Part shown: one piece after another, positions 8,975 to 17,038 of the stretch
Position numbering within the stretch: position 1 is the stretch's first letter
Layout: the number at the start of each line of letters is the position of its first letter
Assembly (NCBI GenBank): GCA_009995705.1
Contig: JAADBR010000021.1
Span: 1 to 40,549 of the forward strand
DNA: 40,549 bases
Direction: 5' to 3'
From: Microcystis aeruginosa W13-11
GTDB lineage: Bacteria > Cyanobacteriota > Cyanobacteriia > Cyanobacteriales > Microcystaceae
Program-made: the position numbers and the translations under genes
The notes under the pieces: generated by a model
Told to the model about the DNA's origin: nothing
Database searches by the model: none
What the model saw: only the letters and a program-made list of their open reading frames with translations

Positions 8975-9256
8975 TCAAGCTGTGACTATTATTTGTTCAC
9001 TTGCTGGCATTTTCTGAGCAATACAACTAGCTAAAACGTTAAGATTACTAAAGGATTCTAGATTTAAATCCGATTCCGCAAACTCAACCTCGAAATGCTG
9101 TTCGGTCAAAGCAATTAATTCAACTACTGCGATGGAATCCAATCCTAACCCGTCTTCAAATAGGGAGGCGGTTTCGTCAATTTCCTCGATTTTGAGATTG
9201 ACATCCAGTTGTTCGGCAATAATTGTCTTGAGTTGATTTAAGATGTTTGTCGCCAT
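8975..9256 (-). CDS. Acyl/peptidyl carrier protein
   Basis: 93 residues, typical size for a discrete carrier protein. The phosphopantetheine site is GLGLDSIAVVEL with Ser41. The acidic helix around it (EEIDETASLFEDG) is usual for carrier proteins. Its ATG is only 3 bases after the stop of the adenylating enzyme gene, so the two are surely co-translated and the ligase most likely loads this carrier. Probable partners are the radical SAM enzyme and one of the stand-alone reductases. Confidence 0.93.
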   Translation of the reverse strand: MATNILNQLKTIIAEQLDVNLKIEEIDETASLFEDGLGLDSIAVVELIALTEQHFEVEFAESDLNLESFSNLNVLASCIAQKMPASEQIIVTA

Positions 9257-9259
9257 TTT

Positions 9260-10678
9260 CTAAGCTTTGGGTAAAAAACTGACTAATTGCCGATGATCGA
9301 TTTTCCCGTTAGGTAACATCGGTAAGGTTTTCAAAGTGACAATGCGGTCTGGAATTGCTCTTTTTGGTAGTATATCAAAGCACAATTCCCTGATTTCATT
9401 CTCAGACAGATGACTCCCTTTTGTCAAGACACAAAAAGCGACTATACCTTTGCCTCTTTGACTCTCTCCATGGGATTGAACCGCAACCGCTTCAATTTCC
9501 CCTAGGGTTTCCATATTTTTCTCGATGTCAGAAAACAAGACCAATAGACCATCCCGGTTAATACTGCGATCGCATCTTCCCCAAACTTCCAGATAACCGT
9601 CTAAATGTAGCTTACCTAAATCTTTAGTAGGGAACCAATCATCAGAATTTGTTGACATCAGCAGCCCTCCTGCCGGATCCACATAACCATCAAAACCGAG
9701 GGGATGCTGACAGCAAATTTCACCAACTTCTGACATTTCCGAGTTTAAAGATTTATTAAGTTGCAATCGGACACCTGGCATAGGTAAACCGACTGTTTGA
9801 CAACGGAGGGATGGTTCTTCTTGGGGATTACCTGCGGCAATTACCCCCATTTCGGTGCTGCCATATAACTTCACTAGGGGGCCGAAATTCTCTTCATATT
9901 TGATAAAAGTGTTTTCTTTAATCAGATCTCCCGCAACTACTGTTAATTTATACTCTCTGGCTGATTTTCTGCCTTTAACTAAGGTTTCACAAAAACTAGG
10001 AGTCATAAAAGCAACATTAGGATTAAAGTCTTTCTCTCTCTGAAGATAGCGTAAAAGGTTAGCACCTTTCTGTAAATCAATAGAGGCCCCAACAGCCACA
10101 CTAGGAAGAAAAGCAGCCCCTAAGCCATAGAGATGATAAATCGGGACTGGAATCGCCACTCTCGCCTCTGAATTTAATCTCAATCGTTCAACACAGTTAA
10201 GCACATTTTCTAGCAATTTGTTCTGAGAATGAACCACTATTTTTGGTGTTCCTGTACTCCCAGAAGTCCTCATATATAGCCTTTTACCCTTGTCATCGAT
10301 ATTTTTATATTGATGATTTTCGGTGATTTTTAGCCAATTGGTAATCTGATCGAAACTACCAGTTTTTTCTAGTTTGGGAGTGAGACAATAGCGACAAAAT
10401 TCAGGAGTAATAGAGGACGAGTTTGACTGAGGCTGCAAAAAGAAACTATAGCCCTTTTCTAGCAGAAATAACAGAGTTAAAGCACTGGGAAGAGAATTTT
10501 CACACTCTAGGGACAAGCAGCCTGAATGATCGATTTTTTCTTGCCTGAATAAGCTTGACAAATTGTCAAATATTCCCCCAACATCTTGCCAAGAATAGGT
10601 TAAACATCCATCGGTAAGCACGTTGGACTGATACGAGTCTAGAGAGGGGATGCGGGCTATAAATAAGCTGTTCAACAT
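9260..10678 (-). CDS. Stand-alone acyl-adenylating enzyme (ANL family)
   Basis: 472 residues. Core motifs MRTSGSTGTPKIVVH, LYGSTEMGVIAAG, DLGKLHLDGYLEVWGR and PNGKIDHRQL with the catalytic Lys are present, so it should activate a carboxylic acid as its adenylate and transfer it to a thiol. The hinge region after GRCD is atypical (INRDGLLVLFSDIE). The immediately following ACP is the expected acceptor. With a chorismate lyase-like gene at 14570, 4-hydroxybenzoate is the best guess for the substrate, but other aryl acids are possible. First gene of the minus-strand operon, 238 bases from the divergent plus-strand gene. No clear ribosome site at the ATG. Confidence 0.9.
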   Translation of the reverse strand: MLNSLFIARIPSLDSYQSNVLTDGCLTYSWQDVGGIFDNLSSLFRQEKIDHSGCLSLECENSLPSALTLLFLLEKGYSFFLQPQSNSSSITPEFCRYCLTPKLEKTGSFDQITNWLKITENHQYKNIDDKGKRLYMRTSGSTGTPKIVVHSQNKLLENVLNCVERLRLNSEARVAIPVPIYHLYGLGAAFLPSVAVGASIDLQKGANLLRYLQREKDFNPNVAFMTPSFCETLVKGRKSAREYKLTVVAGDLIKENTFIKYEENFGPLVKLYGSTEMGVIAAGNPQEEPSLRCQTVGLPMPGVRLQLNKSLNSEMSEVGEICCQHPLGFDGYVDPAGGLLMSTNSDDWFPTKDLGKLHLDGYLEVWGRCDRSINRDGLLVLFSDIEKNMETLGEIEAVAVQSHGESQRGKGIVAFCVLTKGSHLSENEIRELCFDILPKRAIPDRIVTLKTLPMLPNGKIDHRQLVSFLPKA

Positions 10679-10916
10679 TTACATTGGTATGGGAGGTTAC
10701 ATGGGGAGTGGGGCAGTGGCCGGAGAAATCAGGGTAAACGCAGCTCAAACGCTATTGAGAATTGGTCGATTTTGTCGGCCGTTGGTCTGCTGTATGGGCA
10801 TTGCAAGTGCTACCAGTCAATCAGAATATTTACGAATTGTCAAGGATTTTTCAAATAGGTTTATCCCTCGGTCAAAGTGTGTTACACTCCGGGAGATTGA
10901 TTTTTAGGAGTTTCCC
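10679..10916. promoter_or_regulatory. Divergent intergenic region
   Basis: 238 bases separate the minus-strand operon from the small membrane protein gene, so promoters for both directions must lie here or nearby. Rightward, TTGTCA at 10837-10842 is followed after 17 bases by the poor -10 TTTATC at 10860-10865. TTAGGAG at 10904-10910 is a good ribosome site for the ATG at 10917. I see no convincing leftward promoter. Short open frames here have no coding features. Confidence 0.35.
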
Positions 10917-11504
10917 ATGGACGAAGTTAACGAACAAGCCGCTGCTGATGAATCTTCATCCCAGAATGTTAACGAACAAGCTGCCGCTGATGAATCTTCA
11001 TCCCAGAATGTTAATGAACAAGCTGCCGCTTCGGAATTTTCTTGGGAGGAAATCGGCAAAAAACTAAAGCTTGCCCCTGTTGAAATCAGCAAAAAACTGG
11101 CATCCTGGGGGGTTTCTTTGGACGAAGTAGCCAAGGGGATTGGTTCTTTGGGACTCCCCGGCGTAATTCTCGTGGTCACGGTGTCCACCTCGGGATCTAC
11201 CACTTATCCCATTGCCTTCGCTCTGGCCGCTTTAGGGGGTCCCCTTGGCGTTTTCGGCGGATTAGGACTGCTTGGCCTAACCACTTTTGTGGGAGATGCC
11301 TTAACCAACTATGGAATTGAATCGGTTCTTGCTGCTATCTATAAGGATCGTCGTAAACAGGAAGCTCAGGAAGACTTAATCAAAGAAGTTGAAGGTTTAC
11401 CGATTACCCAAGGACTGAAGCTGAAGCTCAAACAGCAAATAGAGTCGGCGGAGGTTGTGTCTGAGGATGTTGGTTCCCCTCAAAAAATTGAAATTGCAGA
11501 ATAA
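10917..11504 (+). CDS. Small Gly-rich membrane protein, paralogue 1
   Basis: 195 residues. Residues 1-40 are acidic and low-complexity, built from a 14-residue repeat (NEQAAADESSSQNV), so probably disordered. Residues 41-78 form an amphipathic stretch. About 79-127 is a Gly/Ala/Leu-rich hydrophobic segment long enough for a two-helix membrane hairpin. The remainder is charged. Residues 126-168 (GDALTNYGIESVL, then LPITQGLKLKLK) match the small protein at 29797 (GDAIAEYGIEAVL, LPLTDDLKLKTK), so the two are homologues. Each sits beside a LamG-fused hydrolase. Strong ribosome site TTAGGAG. No known family is recognised. It could be a membrane anchor, pore former or immunity partner for the neighbouring hydrolase. 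Confidence 0.85.
   Translation: MDEVNEQAAADESSSQNVNEQAAADESSSQNVNEQAAASEFSWEEIGKKLKLAPVEISKKLASWGVSLDEVAKGIGSLGLPGVILVVTVSTSGSTTYPIAFALAALGGPLGVFGGLGLLGLTTFVGDALTNYGIESVLAAIYKDRRKQEAQEDLIKEVEGLPITQGLKLKLKQQIESAEVVSEDVGSPQKIEIAE
10926..11030 (+). repeat. 42-base tandem repeat within a coding region
   Basis: Two full units (10926-10967 and 10968-11009) differ at only two positions (CCGCT versus TGCCG region), and a third half-unit ends near 11030. The period is a multiple of three, so copy-number change lengthens the N-terminal tail of the membrane protein without a frameshift. Confidence 0.9.
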
Positions 11505-11778
11505 TGACTTTCCTTAGTTCAATGATTCGATTTCAATATTTGACTCTTCTAGGTTCTGTGTGATAAGTTCAACTTTCATAGGCATCGATCAGTCTTTGTG
11601 TCCTTTGTGGTTCGTTCCACCCCCTCACTAGGAAGAATGTATCTTAGGACACATTTTACCCAGCAAACCCAAGAGAGCCAATATTTTTTGCTCTGATTTC
11701 TCTTTCGTCTTTGATCACATCAACTAAGTTGGTTGCCTTGAATTTAATTAACCCCTAAGTAAAGGGAGGAGCTGTTTT
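11505..11778. other. Intergenic region with strong ribosome site
   Basis: 274 bases between the small membrane protein and the LamG-sulfatase, on the same strand. I see no gene and no clear hairpin terminator. The last bases hold a strong Shine-Dalgarno (AAAGGGAGGAG, 11760-11770) for the ATG at 11779. The length would allow a separate promoter for the sulfatase; I cannot point to one. Confidence 0.4.
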
Positions 11779-14319
11779 ATGTCTGCTCAACAAAGTGTTT
11801 TATCCAGCGTATTGTCCTTTGATGGTAAAGGAGATTATGTAGAGATTCCTAATTATGCTAACCCAACCGAGTCCATGACCATTTCTTTGTGGGCTAAGAG
11901 CAATACTCCCACTTGGAACGAGTATGGATTTTTAGCTAGTAAACGGGATGCCTTCATATTACATCCCAATACTGGCGGTAAATCAATCCAGTTCTACATC
12001 TATTCCCCCCAGGGTTGGCAAGAAACAGGAGTTGACCCGAAAATAGACATCACTCAATGGCATCATTATGCAGGAACCTTTGACGGTAAGAGTATCCGTT
12101 TGTATATTGATGGAGAAGAAGTAGCCCGAAAAGACTATGTGGGAAAAATTCCAGCAGATAACGGCTCCTTGTTTATCGGTTGGGATGATGGAATAGGGGG
12201 ACGGTATTTTAATGGACAAATAACAGAAGTGCGTCTATGGAACATTGCCCGAAGGGAACAGGACATCAAAGGGGATATGTACCGGCGATTAAAGGGCAAT
12301 GAACCAGGCCTAGTGGGCTATTGGCCTTTGAATGAAGGCTCCGGCAATATCGCCACTGACAAAACCAGTAAGGGCAGTAATGGCACCATTAACGGGGCAA
12401 CATGGCAGCAAGAACAAATCCCCTTAAGTGCCAAAGCCTCTAAACCCAATATTGTCATTTTCATCACTGACCAAGACAGTGCTGCCGTTGCTGAACGCTG
12501 GCCGCAAAGCTTTGAAGATGAGCATCTACCGGCCCTGAAACGACTGAAAAAGAACGGGCTGACCTTCAACAAAATGTTCACGGTAACGGTGGCCTGCTCT
12601 CCCAGTCGGGCTACTCTGCTCACCAGTACCTATCCCAACCAACACGGTGTCATCAACACCATTGCCGAGCCTTTTTCCGATATTATCAACCGCTTCGAGG
12701 ACAGCTACGGGCAATCCCTAGAACAAAAGCTTCTTAGTCCCACTCAGGTGAACCTAGCTCGGGTTCTGAAGGCGGCTGGTTATAAGGTCTATTGGAAAGG
12801 CAAATGGCACTTGAGTGTTCCCAAGAGTGATACCGATAAGTGGTCAAGCGAAGACATCGAATACATGAAACAGTCCTACGGTTTCGATGGCTGGACTCCG
12901 CTTGATGCGGGAGTTGCCCGCAGTGATTTAACCAAGTTTGGCAAAGGGACTTTTTACAATGATGAACGCTATCTACGGGGTGTAGAAGGGGTCAAAAAAG
13001 TCATTGAGCAGGATGCCAAAGAAGGACGCGGAGCTTTTAGTGGACTGTCCCCAGAGAAAAGGGAAGCGAAAAAGCAAGAATTCCTGGCGGGAATTGACGA
13101 GGCTATTCCCAAGGAAGAACAAGGGGTTCTCGAATTTATTCAAAATTACAAATCTGAGGACGGTCCTTTTTGCTTGGTGGTGTCTTTGGTCAATCCCCAT
13201 GATATCCATGTGGCTCCTACCTTTGAGAAAGATGCCGGCTATTCCCTAGAGGACTTTAAAGATTTTAATCTTCCCATTCCCGAAACTGTCTTCGAGGATC
13301 TATCCTTTAAACCAAGCGTCCAAGAAGTTTTTAAACAAGGCTGTCAAGTCAAGGAAGATCAACGACGGAAAAAGCTAAAACGAAGCGGCGAAAAGGTGTG
13401 GTATGAGGACTTGCCAGAAGTGAAAGAGGGTAAATTCGCTACCAATAGTCAGCAAGTTCAGCAGATGTTTGTTAACTTCTACGGCTATCTAAAAAAACTG
13501 GCAGATAACCAAATCAATGAAGTGCTGAATGCCCTTGAAGCTAAGGGCTTAATTAACGATACCTTAATCGTGCGGACTTCCGACCATGGGGAAATGTGTC
13601 TGGCCCACGACCGTCAGCGAGAAAAGCCTTTCAATGCCTACGAGGAAGTGCTTCGGGTTCCTCTGATTATTTCTAACCCGAATCTATTCCCCAAAGCCGT
13701 TAGTACCGATTCCTTTGCCACGACCTTGGATATAGTGCCAACTCTGGCTAAATTTGCTGGGGTGTATGATCTGTTCCAGTTTGCCTTTCAGGGTTGTGAC
13801 CTAACGCCTTTATTCACCAATCCCAATCAGGAAGTCCGCGATGCCATTCACTTTACCTTTGATGATGGTACGCTGCCTCCCCGGTTTTTCAAAACCATTC
13901 CCCGACGTATCCGTACTATCCGCACCAAAGAGTGGAAATATTCTGTTTACTTTAACGACGAGGGGACTAATTACGAGTACGAAATGTACGACCTAGTCAA
14001 TGACCCTCTGGAAACAACCAATGTTTCGGGTAAACCAGAATATTTAGAAAAATTCCTGGAACTACACGGGCGATTGATCGAGCAGATGGTTAAGTTAAAA
14101 ACTGTTCCTGGTCGTTTTTCTATCTATACAGAAGAGATGAAGCAACAGAATTTTATTCCTCCGCTGTATTGGCCGACGCAAGAGGAGGCCGAATATGAAG
14201 CCATCATGGATTATGCAGCTAACCAAGCTCAGTCTTCCTACCGGCTCCGAGATCACAAGGAGGTGATCAAAGCCCAGGCAAAAGATGTTAATCCCGATAT
14301 GTGGTGGTTAGGAATCTAA
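11779..14319 (+). CDS. LamG-domain sulfatase
   Basis: 846 residues. Residues about 5-215 form a LamG/concanavalin-like domain (VLSFDGKGDYVEIP, WHHYAGTFDG, LYIDGEEV, GQITEVRLWN, GLVGYWPLNEGSG). From about 222 comes an alkaline-phosphatase-superfamily sulfatase: metal motif FITDQD, the CSPSRATLLTS signature with Cys273 (the residue matured to formylglycine), KGKWHL, and SDHGEM. All expected catalytic elements are present. There is no signal peptide, so it looks cytoplasmic and would need a formylglycine-generating enzyme that is not in this window. It may remove sulfate from pathway intermediates or protect the producer. Alternatively it belongs with the neighbouring membrane protein as a module parallel to the LamG-DUF2235 pair at 27736. 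Confidence 0.92.
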   Translation: MSAQQSVLSSVLSFDGKGDYVEIPNYANPTESMTISLWAKSNTPTWNEYGFLASKRDAFILHPNTGGKSIQFYIYSPQGWQETGVDPKIDITQWHHYAGTFDGKSIRLYIDGEEVARKDYVGKIPADNGSLFIGWDDGIGGRYFNGQITEVRLWNIARREQDIKGDMYRRLKGNEPGLVGYWPLNEGSGNIATDKTSKGSNGTINGATWQQEQIPLSAKASKPNIVIFITDQDSAAVAERWPQSFEDEHLPALKRLKKNGLTFNKMFTVTVACSPSRATLLTSTYPNQHGVINTIAEPFSDIINRFEDSYGQSLEQKLLSPTQVNLARVLKAAGYKVYWKGKWHLSVPKSDTDKWSSEDIEYMKQSYGFDGWTPLDAGVARSDLTKFGKGTFYNDERYLRGVEGVKKVIEQDAKEGRGAFSGLSPEKREAKKQEFLAGIDEAIPKEEQGVLEFIQNYKSEDGPFCLVVSLVNPHDIHVAPTFEKDAGYSLEDFKDFNLPIPETVFEDLSFKPSVQEVFKQGCQVKEDQRRKKLKRSGEKVWYEDLPEVKEGKFATNSQQVQQMFVNFYGYLKKLADNQINEVLNALEAKGLINDTLIVRTSDHGEMCLAHDRQREKPFNAYEEVLRVPLIISNPNLFPKAVSTDSFATTLDIVPTLAKFAGVYDLFQFAFQGCDLTPLFTNPNQEVRDAIHFTFDDGTLPPRFFKTIPRRIRTIRTKEWKYSVYFNDEGTNYEYEMYDLVNDPLETTNVSGKPEYLEKFLELHGRLIEQMVKLKTVPGRFSIYTEEMKQQNFIPPLYWPTQEEAEYEAIMDYAANQAQSSYRLRDHKEVIKAQAKDVNPDMWWLGI

Positions 14320-14340
14320 TCAAAGCACCGCGGCAAAACA

Positions 14341-14456
14341 ACTAAGTAGGTGGGTGCCATTGATTTGCACCCACCTGTAATGGGAGCGTCTCCCTCGCTG
14401 GTGGGAGCATATCGCCCGCACTAGGTCTTACATTTAATTAGACCAACCTACTTAGT
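14341..14456. repeat. MITE-like palindromic element
   Basis: Terminal inverted repeats of 11 bases, ACTAAGTAGGT (14341-14351) and ACCTACTTAGT (14446-14456), enclose nested hairpins. The strongest is AGGTGGGTGC / GCACCCACCT at 14348-14376, followed by GGGAG-CGT-CTCCC at 14382-14394. It lies 21 bases after the sulfatase stop, so the first hairpin could also slow or end transcription, but no T-run follows. The remainder up to the next gene (14457-14569) shows nothing clear. Confidence 0.6.
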
Positions 14457-14569
14457 AGATTGTCAAGCTTAAGGTTGTTTTTACCCAGTTATAGCAAGAT
14501 ATCCAGAGAGCGCTTAGGCACATCGATGGGCTAACTTTAAATCTATCCAGCAAATTGAGGAATTATGTC

Positions 14570-15142
14570 ATGATGCCAGCGAAACCAGCGAATCGGTGTA
14601 AGATCGAGTTGCTAAAAAATAGTTTTAGCAAAACTCCTCTTAATCTTTCGGAGTTAAGCACACTCCAGCGAATAATTTTAATAACCGATGGGACTCTGAC
14701 CGACATTTTAGAGATTTATTTGTTGGAAAAGATGTCAATTGTTAAACTGTCTGAAGAAGCGGTATATTTAGAGGAAGACTTGCTGGTTTTAGACCTTGAA
14801 AAAGGCAGCAAAATTATCAAGAGAAAAATATTTCTTCGCAGTACAGTCAGCCAAAAAAATTTAATTTATGCCGAGTCTATTATTGTTATTGATAGACTAG
14901 ACACCAAGTTTCAAGACGAGTTAATCAATTCAGGAAAACCCATTGGTAAGCTTTGGTTAGAAAATCGGATGGAAACCTTTAAGGAAATCGTTGATTTATC
15001 TCAAGAGCGTGCGGGGGATTTGGCTGAGGATTTTAAAATCAGTCCAGAAGAAAAACTTTTTTCTCGTACCTATCGTGTTTTCTCTCAGAAGCAACCGATT
15101 ATGATGATTACAGAAAAATTTCCTGAGAGTTATTTCGTCTAA
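14570..15142 (+). CDS. Chorismate pyruvate-lyase-like protein (DUF98 family)
   Basis: 190 residues from the ATG at 14570, chosen because GAGGA sits 8 bases upstream; an in-frame TTG at 14555 has no such site. The N-terminal third carries the family hallmark ITDGTLTDILEIYLLE, and KIIKRKIFLRS and FSRTYRVFS follow, all typical of cyanobacterial DUF98/Ycf21-like chorismate lyases that cleave chorismate to 4-hydroxybenzoate and pyruvate. In this locus it would supply the aromatic starter for the adenylating enzyme at 9260. A housekeeping copy may exist elsewhere; the placement here points to a dedicated precursor gene. It heads the run that leads to the large NRPS. Confidence 0.82.
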   Translation: MMPAKPANRCKIELLKNSFSKTPLNLSELSTLQRIILITDGTLTDILEIYLLEKMSIVKLSEEAVYLEEDLLVLDLEKGSKIIKRKIFLRSTVSQKNLIYAESIIVIDRLDTKFQDELINSGKPIGKLWLENRMETFKEIVDLSQERAGDLAEDFKISPEEKLFSRTYRVFSQKQPIMMITEKFPESYFV

Positions 15143-15196
15143 AAATATCTCTGGAGTCATTCCACTAACAACCATCTCAACTTTGCTCATTCAATC

Positions 15197-16222
15197 ATGT
15201 TTAATCTTCAGCGAGAAAATCCCGGGCAAATGTCTGATAGAGACACTGTCTTGCAGATGGTAAGGGGTTTTCAGATTAGCCAATGTATTTATGCGGCCGC
15301 CAAATTGGGAATTGTTGATCTGTTGGCCGATGGAACAAAGTCTTATCAAGAGTTAGCCACTGAAACCAATACTAATGCTGATTTACTTTATCGTTTTTTG
15401 CGGACGTTAACCAGTCTGGGGATTTTAGAAGAAACTCAACCCAACTATTTTCAAAACACCCCTGTAGCAACTTATTTAAGAGATAAGCAACAGGGAACTG
15501 TTCGCAATTTTCTGATGGCGGAAATAGAAGAAAGTTATGCTATTTGGGGAAATCTGACTCAAAGTTTAACCACAGGTCAAGGTGCTTTTGAGTCTATGTA
15601 TGGTGTCAATATTGAAGAGTTTCATCAACAAAATTCCGATCAAGCTGAAGTTTTTGATCAAGCAATGGTTGATATAACTGCAATTCAAAACCCCCTGATT
15701 TTGGCCGCTTATGATTTTTCTGTCGGGGAAATTGTCGCAGACATTGGTGGAGGATACGGAAAATTTCTGGCTGCTATTTTACAAGATTATCCCCAGATTC
15801 AAGGGGTGCTATTTGAACAACCCTATTGTATTGAGCAGGGGAAATATCTACTAACACAAGAGGGAGTAATCGACCGTTGTAGTTTGATTCCTGGGAGCTT
15901 TTTTAACCCCATTTTCCTGAAAGCAGACATTTATTTATTGAAGAAAATTCTGCTCAATTGGGATGATCAAAAAGCTCTTGAAATTCTCAAAAACTGTCGT
16001 CAGGCTATGCCTCCATCCTCTCGATTGTTAATCGTGGATCGAATTTTGCACAAAAATCGTTGGAAGGATAATTTAGCTGATCTCAATTTATGGATGCTAG
16101 GTTCAGGAAAAATTCGCTCGGAATCGGAATTTAGGGTATTGTTAGAAACGGCTGGCTTTCAAATAACTAAAATTATTGATACTCAGTCCATAGAGAGTTT
16201 AATTGAAGCTACTCCACTCTAA
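15197..16222 (+). CDS. O-methyltransferase-fold protein lacking the catalytic His, copy 1
   Basis: 341 residues of the plant-COMT/hydroxyneurosporene-type family: an N-terminal winged-helix dimerisation domain to about 110, then a Rossmann SAM domain with DIGGGYGKFLAAIL. In this family the general base lies in a motif like LKHILHDWDD. Here it reads LKKILLNWDD, so the His is Leu and the next Asp is Asn. It may therefore not be a normal O-methyltransferase. Members of this fold without methyl transfer are known (for example RdmB-type hydroxylases). A close paralogue at 23084 has the same change. It is 54 bases after the chorismate lyase gene and likely acts on the aromatic unit. Confidence 0.88.
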   Translation: MFNLQRENPGQMSDRDTVLQMVRGFQISQCIYAAAKLGIVDLLADGTKSYQELATETNTNADLLYRFLRTLTSLGILEETQPNYFQNTPVATYLRDKQQGTVRNFLMAEIEESYAIWGNLTQSLTTGQGAFESMYGVNIEEFHQQNSDQAEVFDQAMVDITAIQNPLILAAYDFSVGEIVADIGGGYGKFLAAILQDYPQIQGVLFEQPYCIEQGKYLLTQEGVIDRCSLIPGSFFNPIFLKADIYLLKKILLNWDDQKALEILKNCRQAMPPSSRLLIVDRILHKNRWKDNLADLNLWMLGSGKIRSESEFRVLLETAGFQITKIIDTQSIESLIEATPL

Positions 16223-16287
16223 ACCGGAAACTTAAATACCGCTCTGTTTACCAAACTACTCAATTCAACCTTATTAGGAAAAGTTTT

Positions 16288-16980
16288 ATGACTAACAACA
16301 TCTCTACTAAACCTCTCAAGCATATTGCCATCATTCCAGACGGTAACAGAAGATGGGCAAAAAATCGGGGCTTATCTCCCCAAGAAGGTCACAGAAAAGC
16401 ATTTATAGAGGTGGCACCTTCCCTATTAAAAACACTTTGGGATAAGGAAATTTACGCTGCGACATTGTGGCTGTTCTCCACCGAAAACTGGAAGCGCTCC
16501 GACAGCGAAGTGGACAACTTAATGGCTGTTTTTAGTCAGTTTCTCAGCAATTTGTTGCCTTTATCGGCTGAATACTCAGTACAGTTGCGACACTTAGGTA
16601 GAAAAGATCGCCTTCCTGACCATCTCTTGTCTATGGTTGAGGAGGTAGAACATAGCACCAAAGAAATGACCGGTCACATCTTCAACTTTGCCCTAGACTA
16701 CGGTGGTGAAGATGAGATCATCCGCGCAGTTCGCCGCTTGGTAGAAAAGGGGGTTAAACCGGAAGATATCGAACCTCATCAGCTAATGGATCAATTTTGT
16801 CCGCCGCCAGATCTGATTATTCGGACTTCTGGAGAATGTCGGTTATCTGGATTTATGCCCCTACAGAGTTGTTATAGCGAACTCTACTTTACAAATACCT
16901 TCTTTCCAGATCTAACTCCGGCAGATATTGAAGAAGCTATCCACTGGTTTCAAAATCGCGAGCGTCGCTTTGGAAAATAG
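16288..16980 (+). CDS. cis-Prenyltransferase (UppS-family) homologue
   Basis: 230 residues, slightly shorter than the usual 245-260. The family motifs are intact: IPDGNRRWAKNRG with Asp18, GHRKAF, FSTENWKRS, FALDYGGEDEI, and RTSGECRLSGF near 181. UppS enzymes elongate farnesyl diphosphate with isopentenyl diphosphate. Located inside an NRPS locus, directly before the N-methylating module, this copy is more likely to make or attach a short prenyl chain for the natural product. In the C-terminal part the usual FLLWQ reads FMPLQS, a change near the substrate tunnel. It could use arginine guanidine as acceptor, but that is only inference. Ribosome site TAGGAAAAG. Confidence 0.9.
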   Translation: MTNNISTKPLKHIAIIPDGNRRWAKNRGLSPQEGHRKAFIEVAPSLLKTLWDKEIYAATLWLFSTENWKRSDSEVDNLMAVFSQFLSNLLPLSAEYSVQLRHLGRKDRLPDHLLSMVEEVEHSTKEMTGHIFNFALDYGGEDEIIRAVRRLVEKGVKPEDIEPHQLMDQFCPPPDLIIRTSGECRLSGFMPLQSCYSELYFTNTFFPDLTPADIEEAIHWFQNRERRFGK

Positions 16981-17038
16981 GATCAAGCAAATTAAGCCAA
17001 CTATAGCCATTGAGTGAAATCAAATTACTTTATTTCCC

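Noticed and set aside
10926..11030. Possible CRISPR-like repeat
   Set aside because: Units are directly adjacent with no spacers, and they translate as an in-frame peptide repeat.
10650..11203. Several short open frames around 10.7-11.2 kb on both strands
   Set aside because: They overlap the ligase start or the repeat-bearing membrane protein, lack ribosome sites, and some only reflect the 42-base repeat.
12318..12714. Open frames on the minus strand within the sulfatase gene
   Set aside because: They are shadows of a well-supported gene with complete sulfatase motifs and have no domain features.
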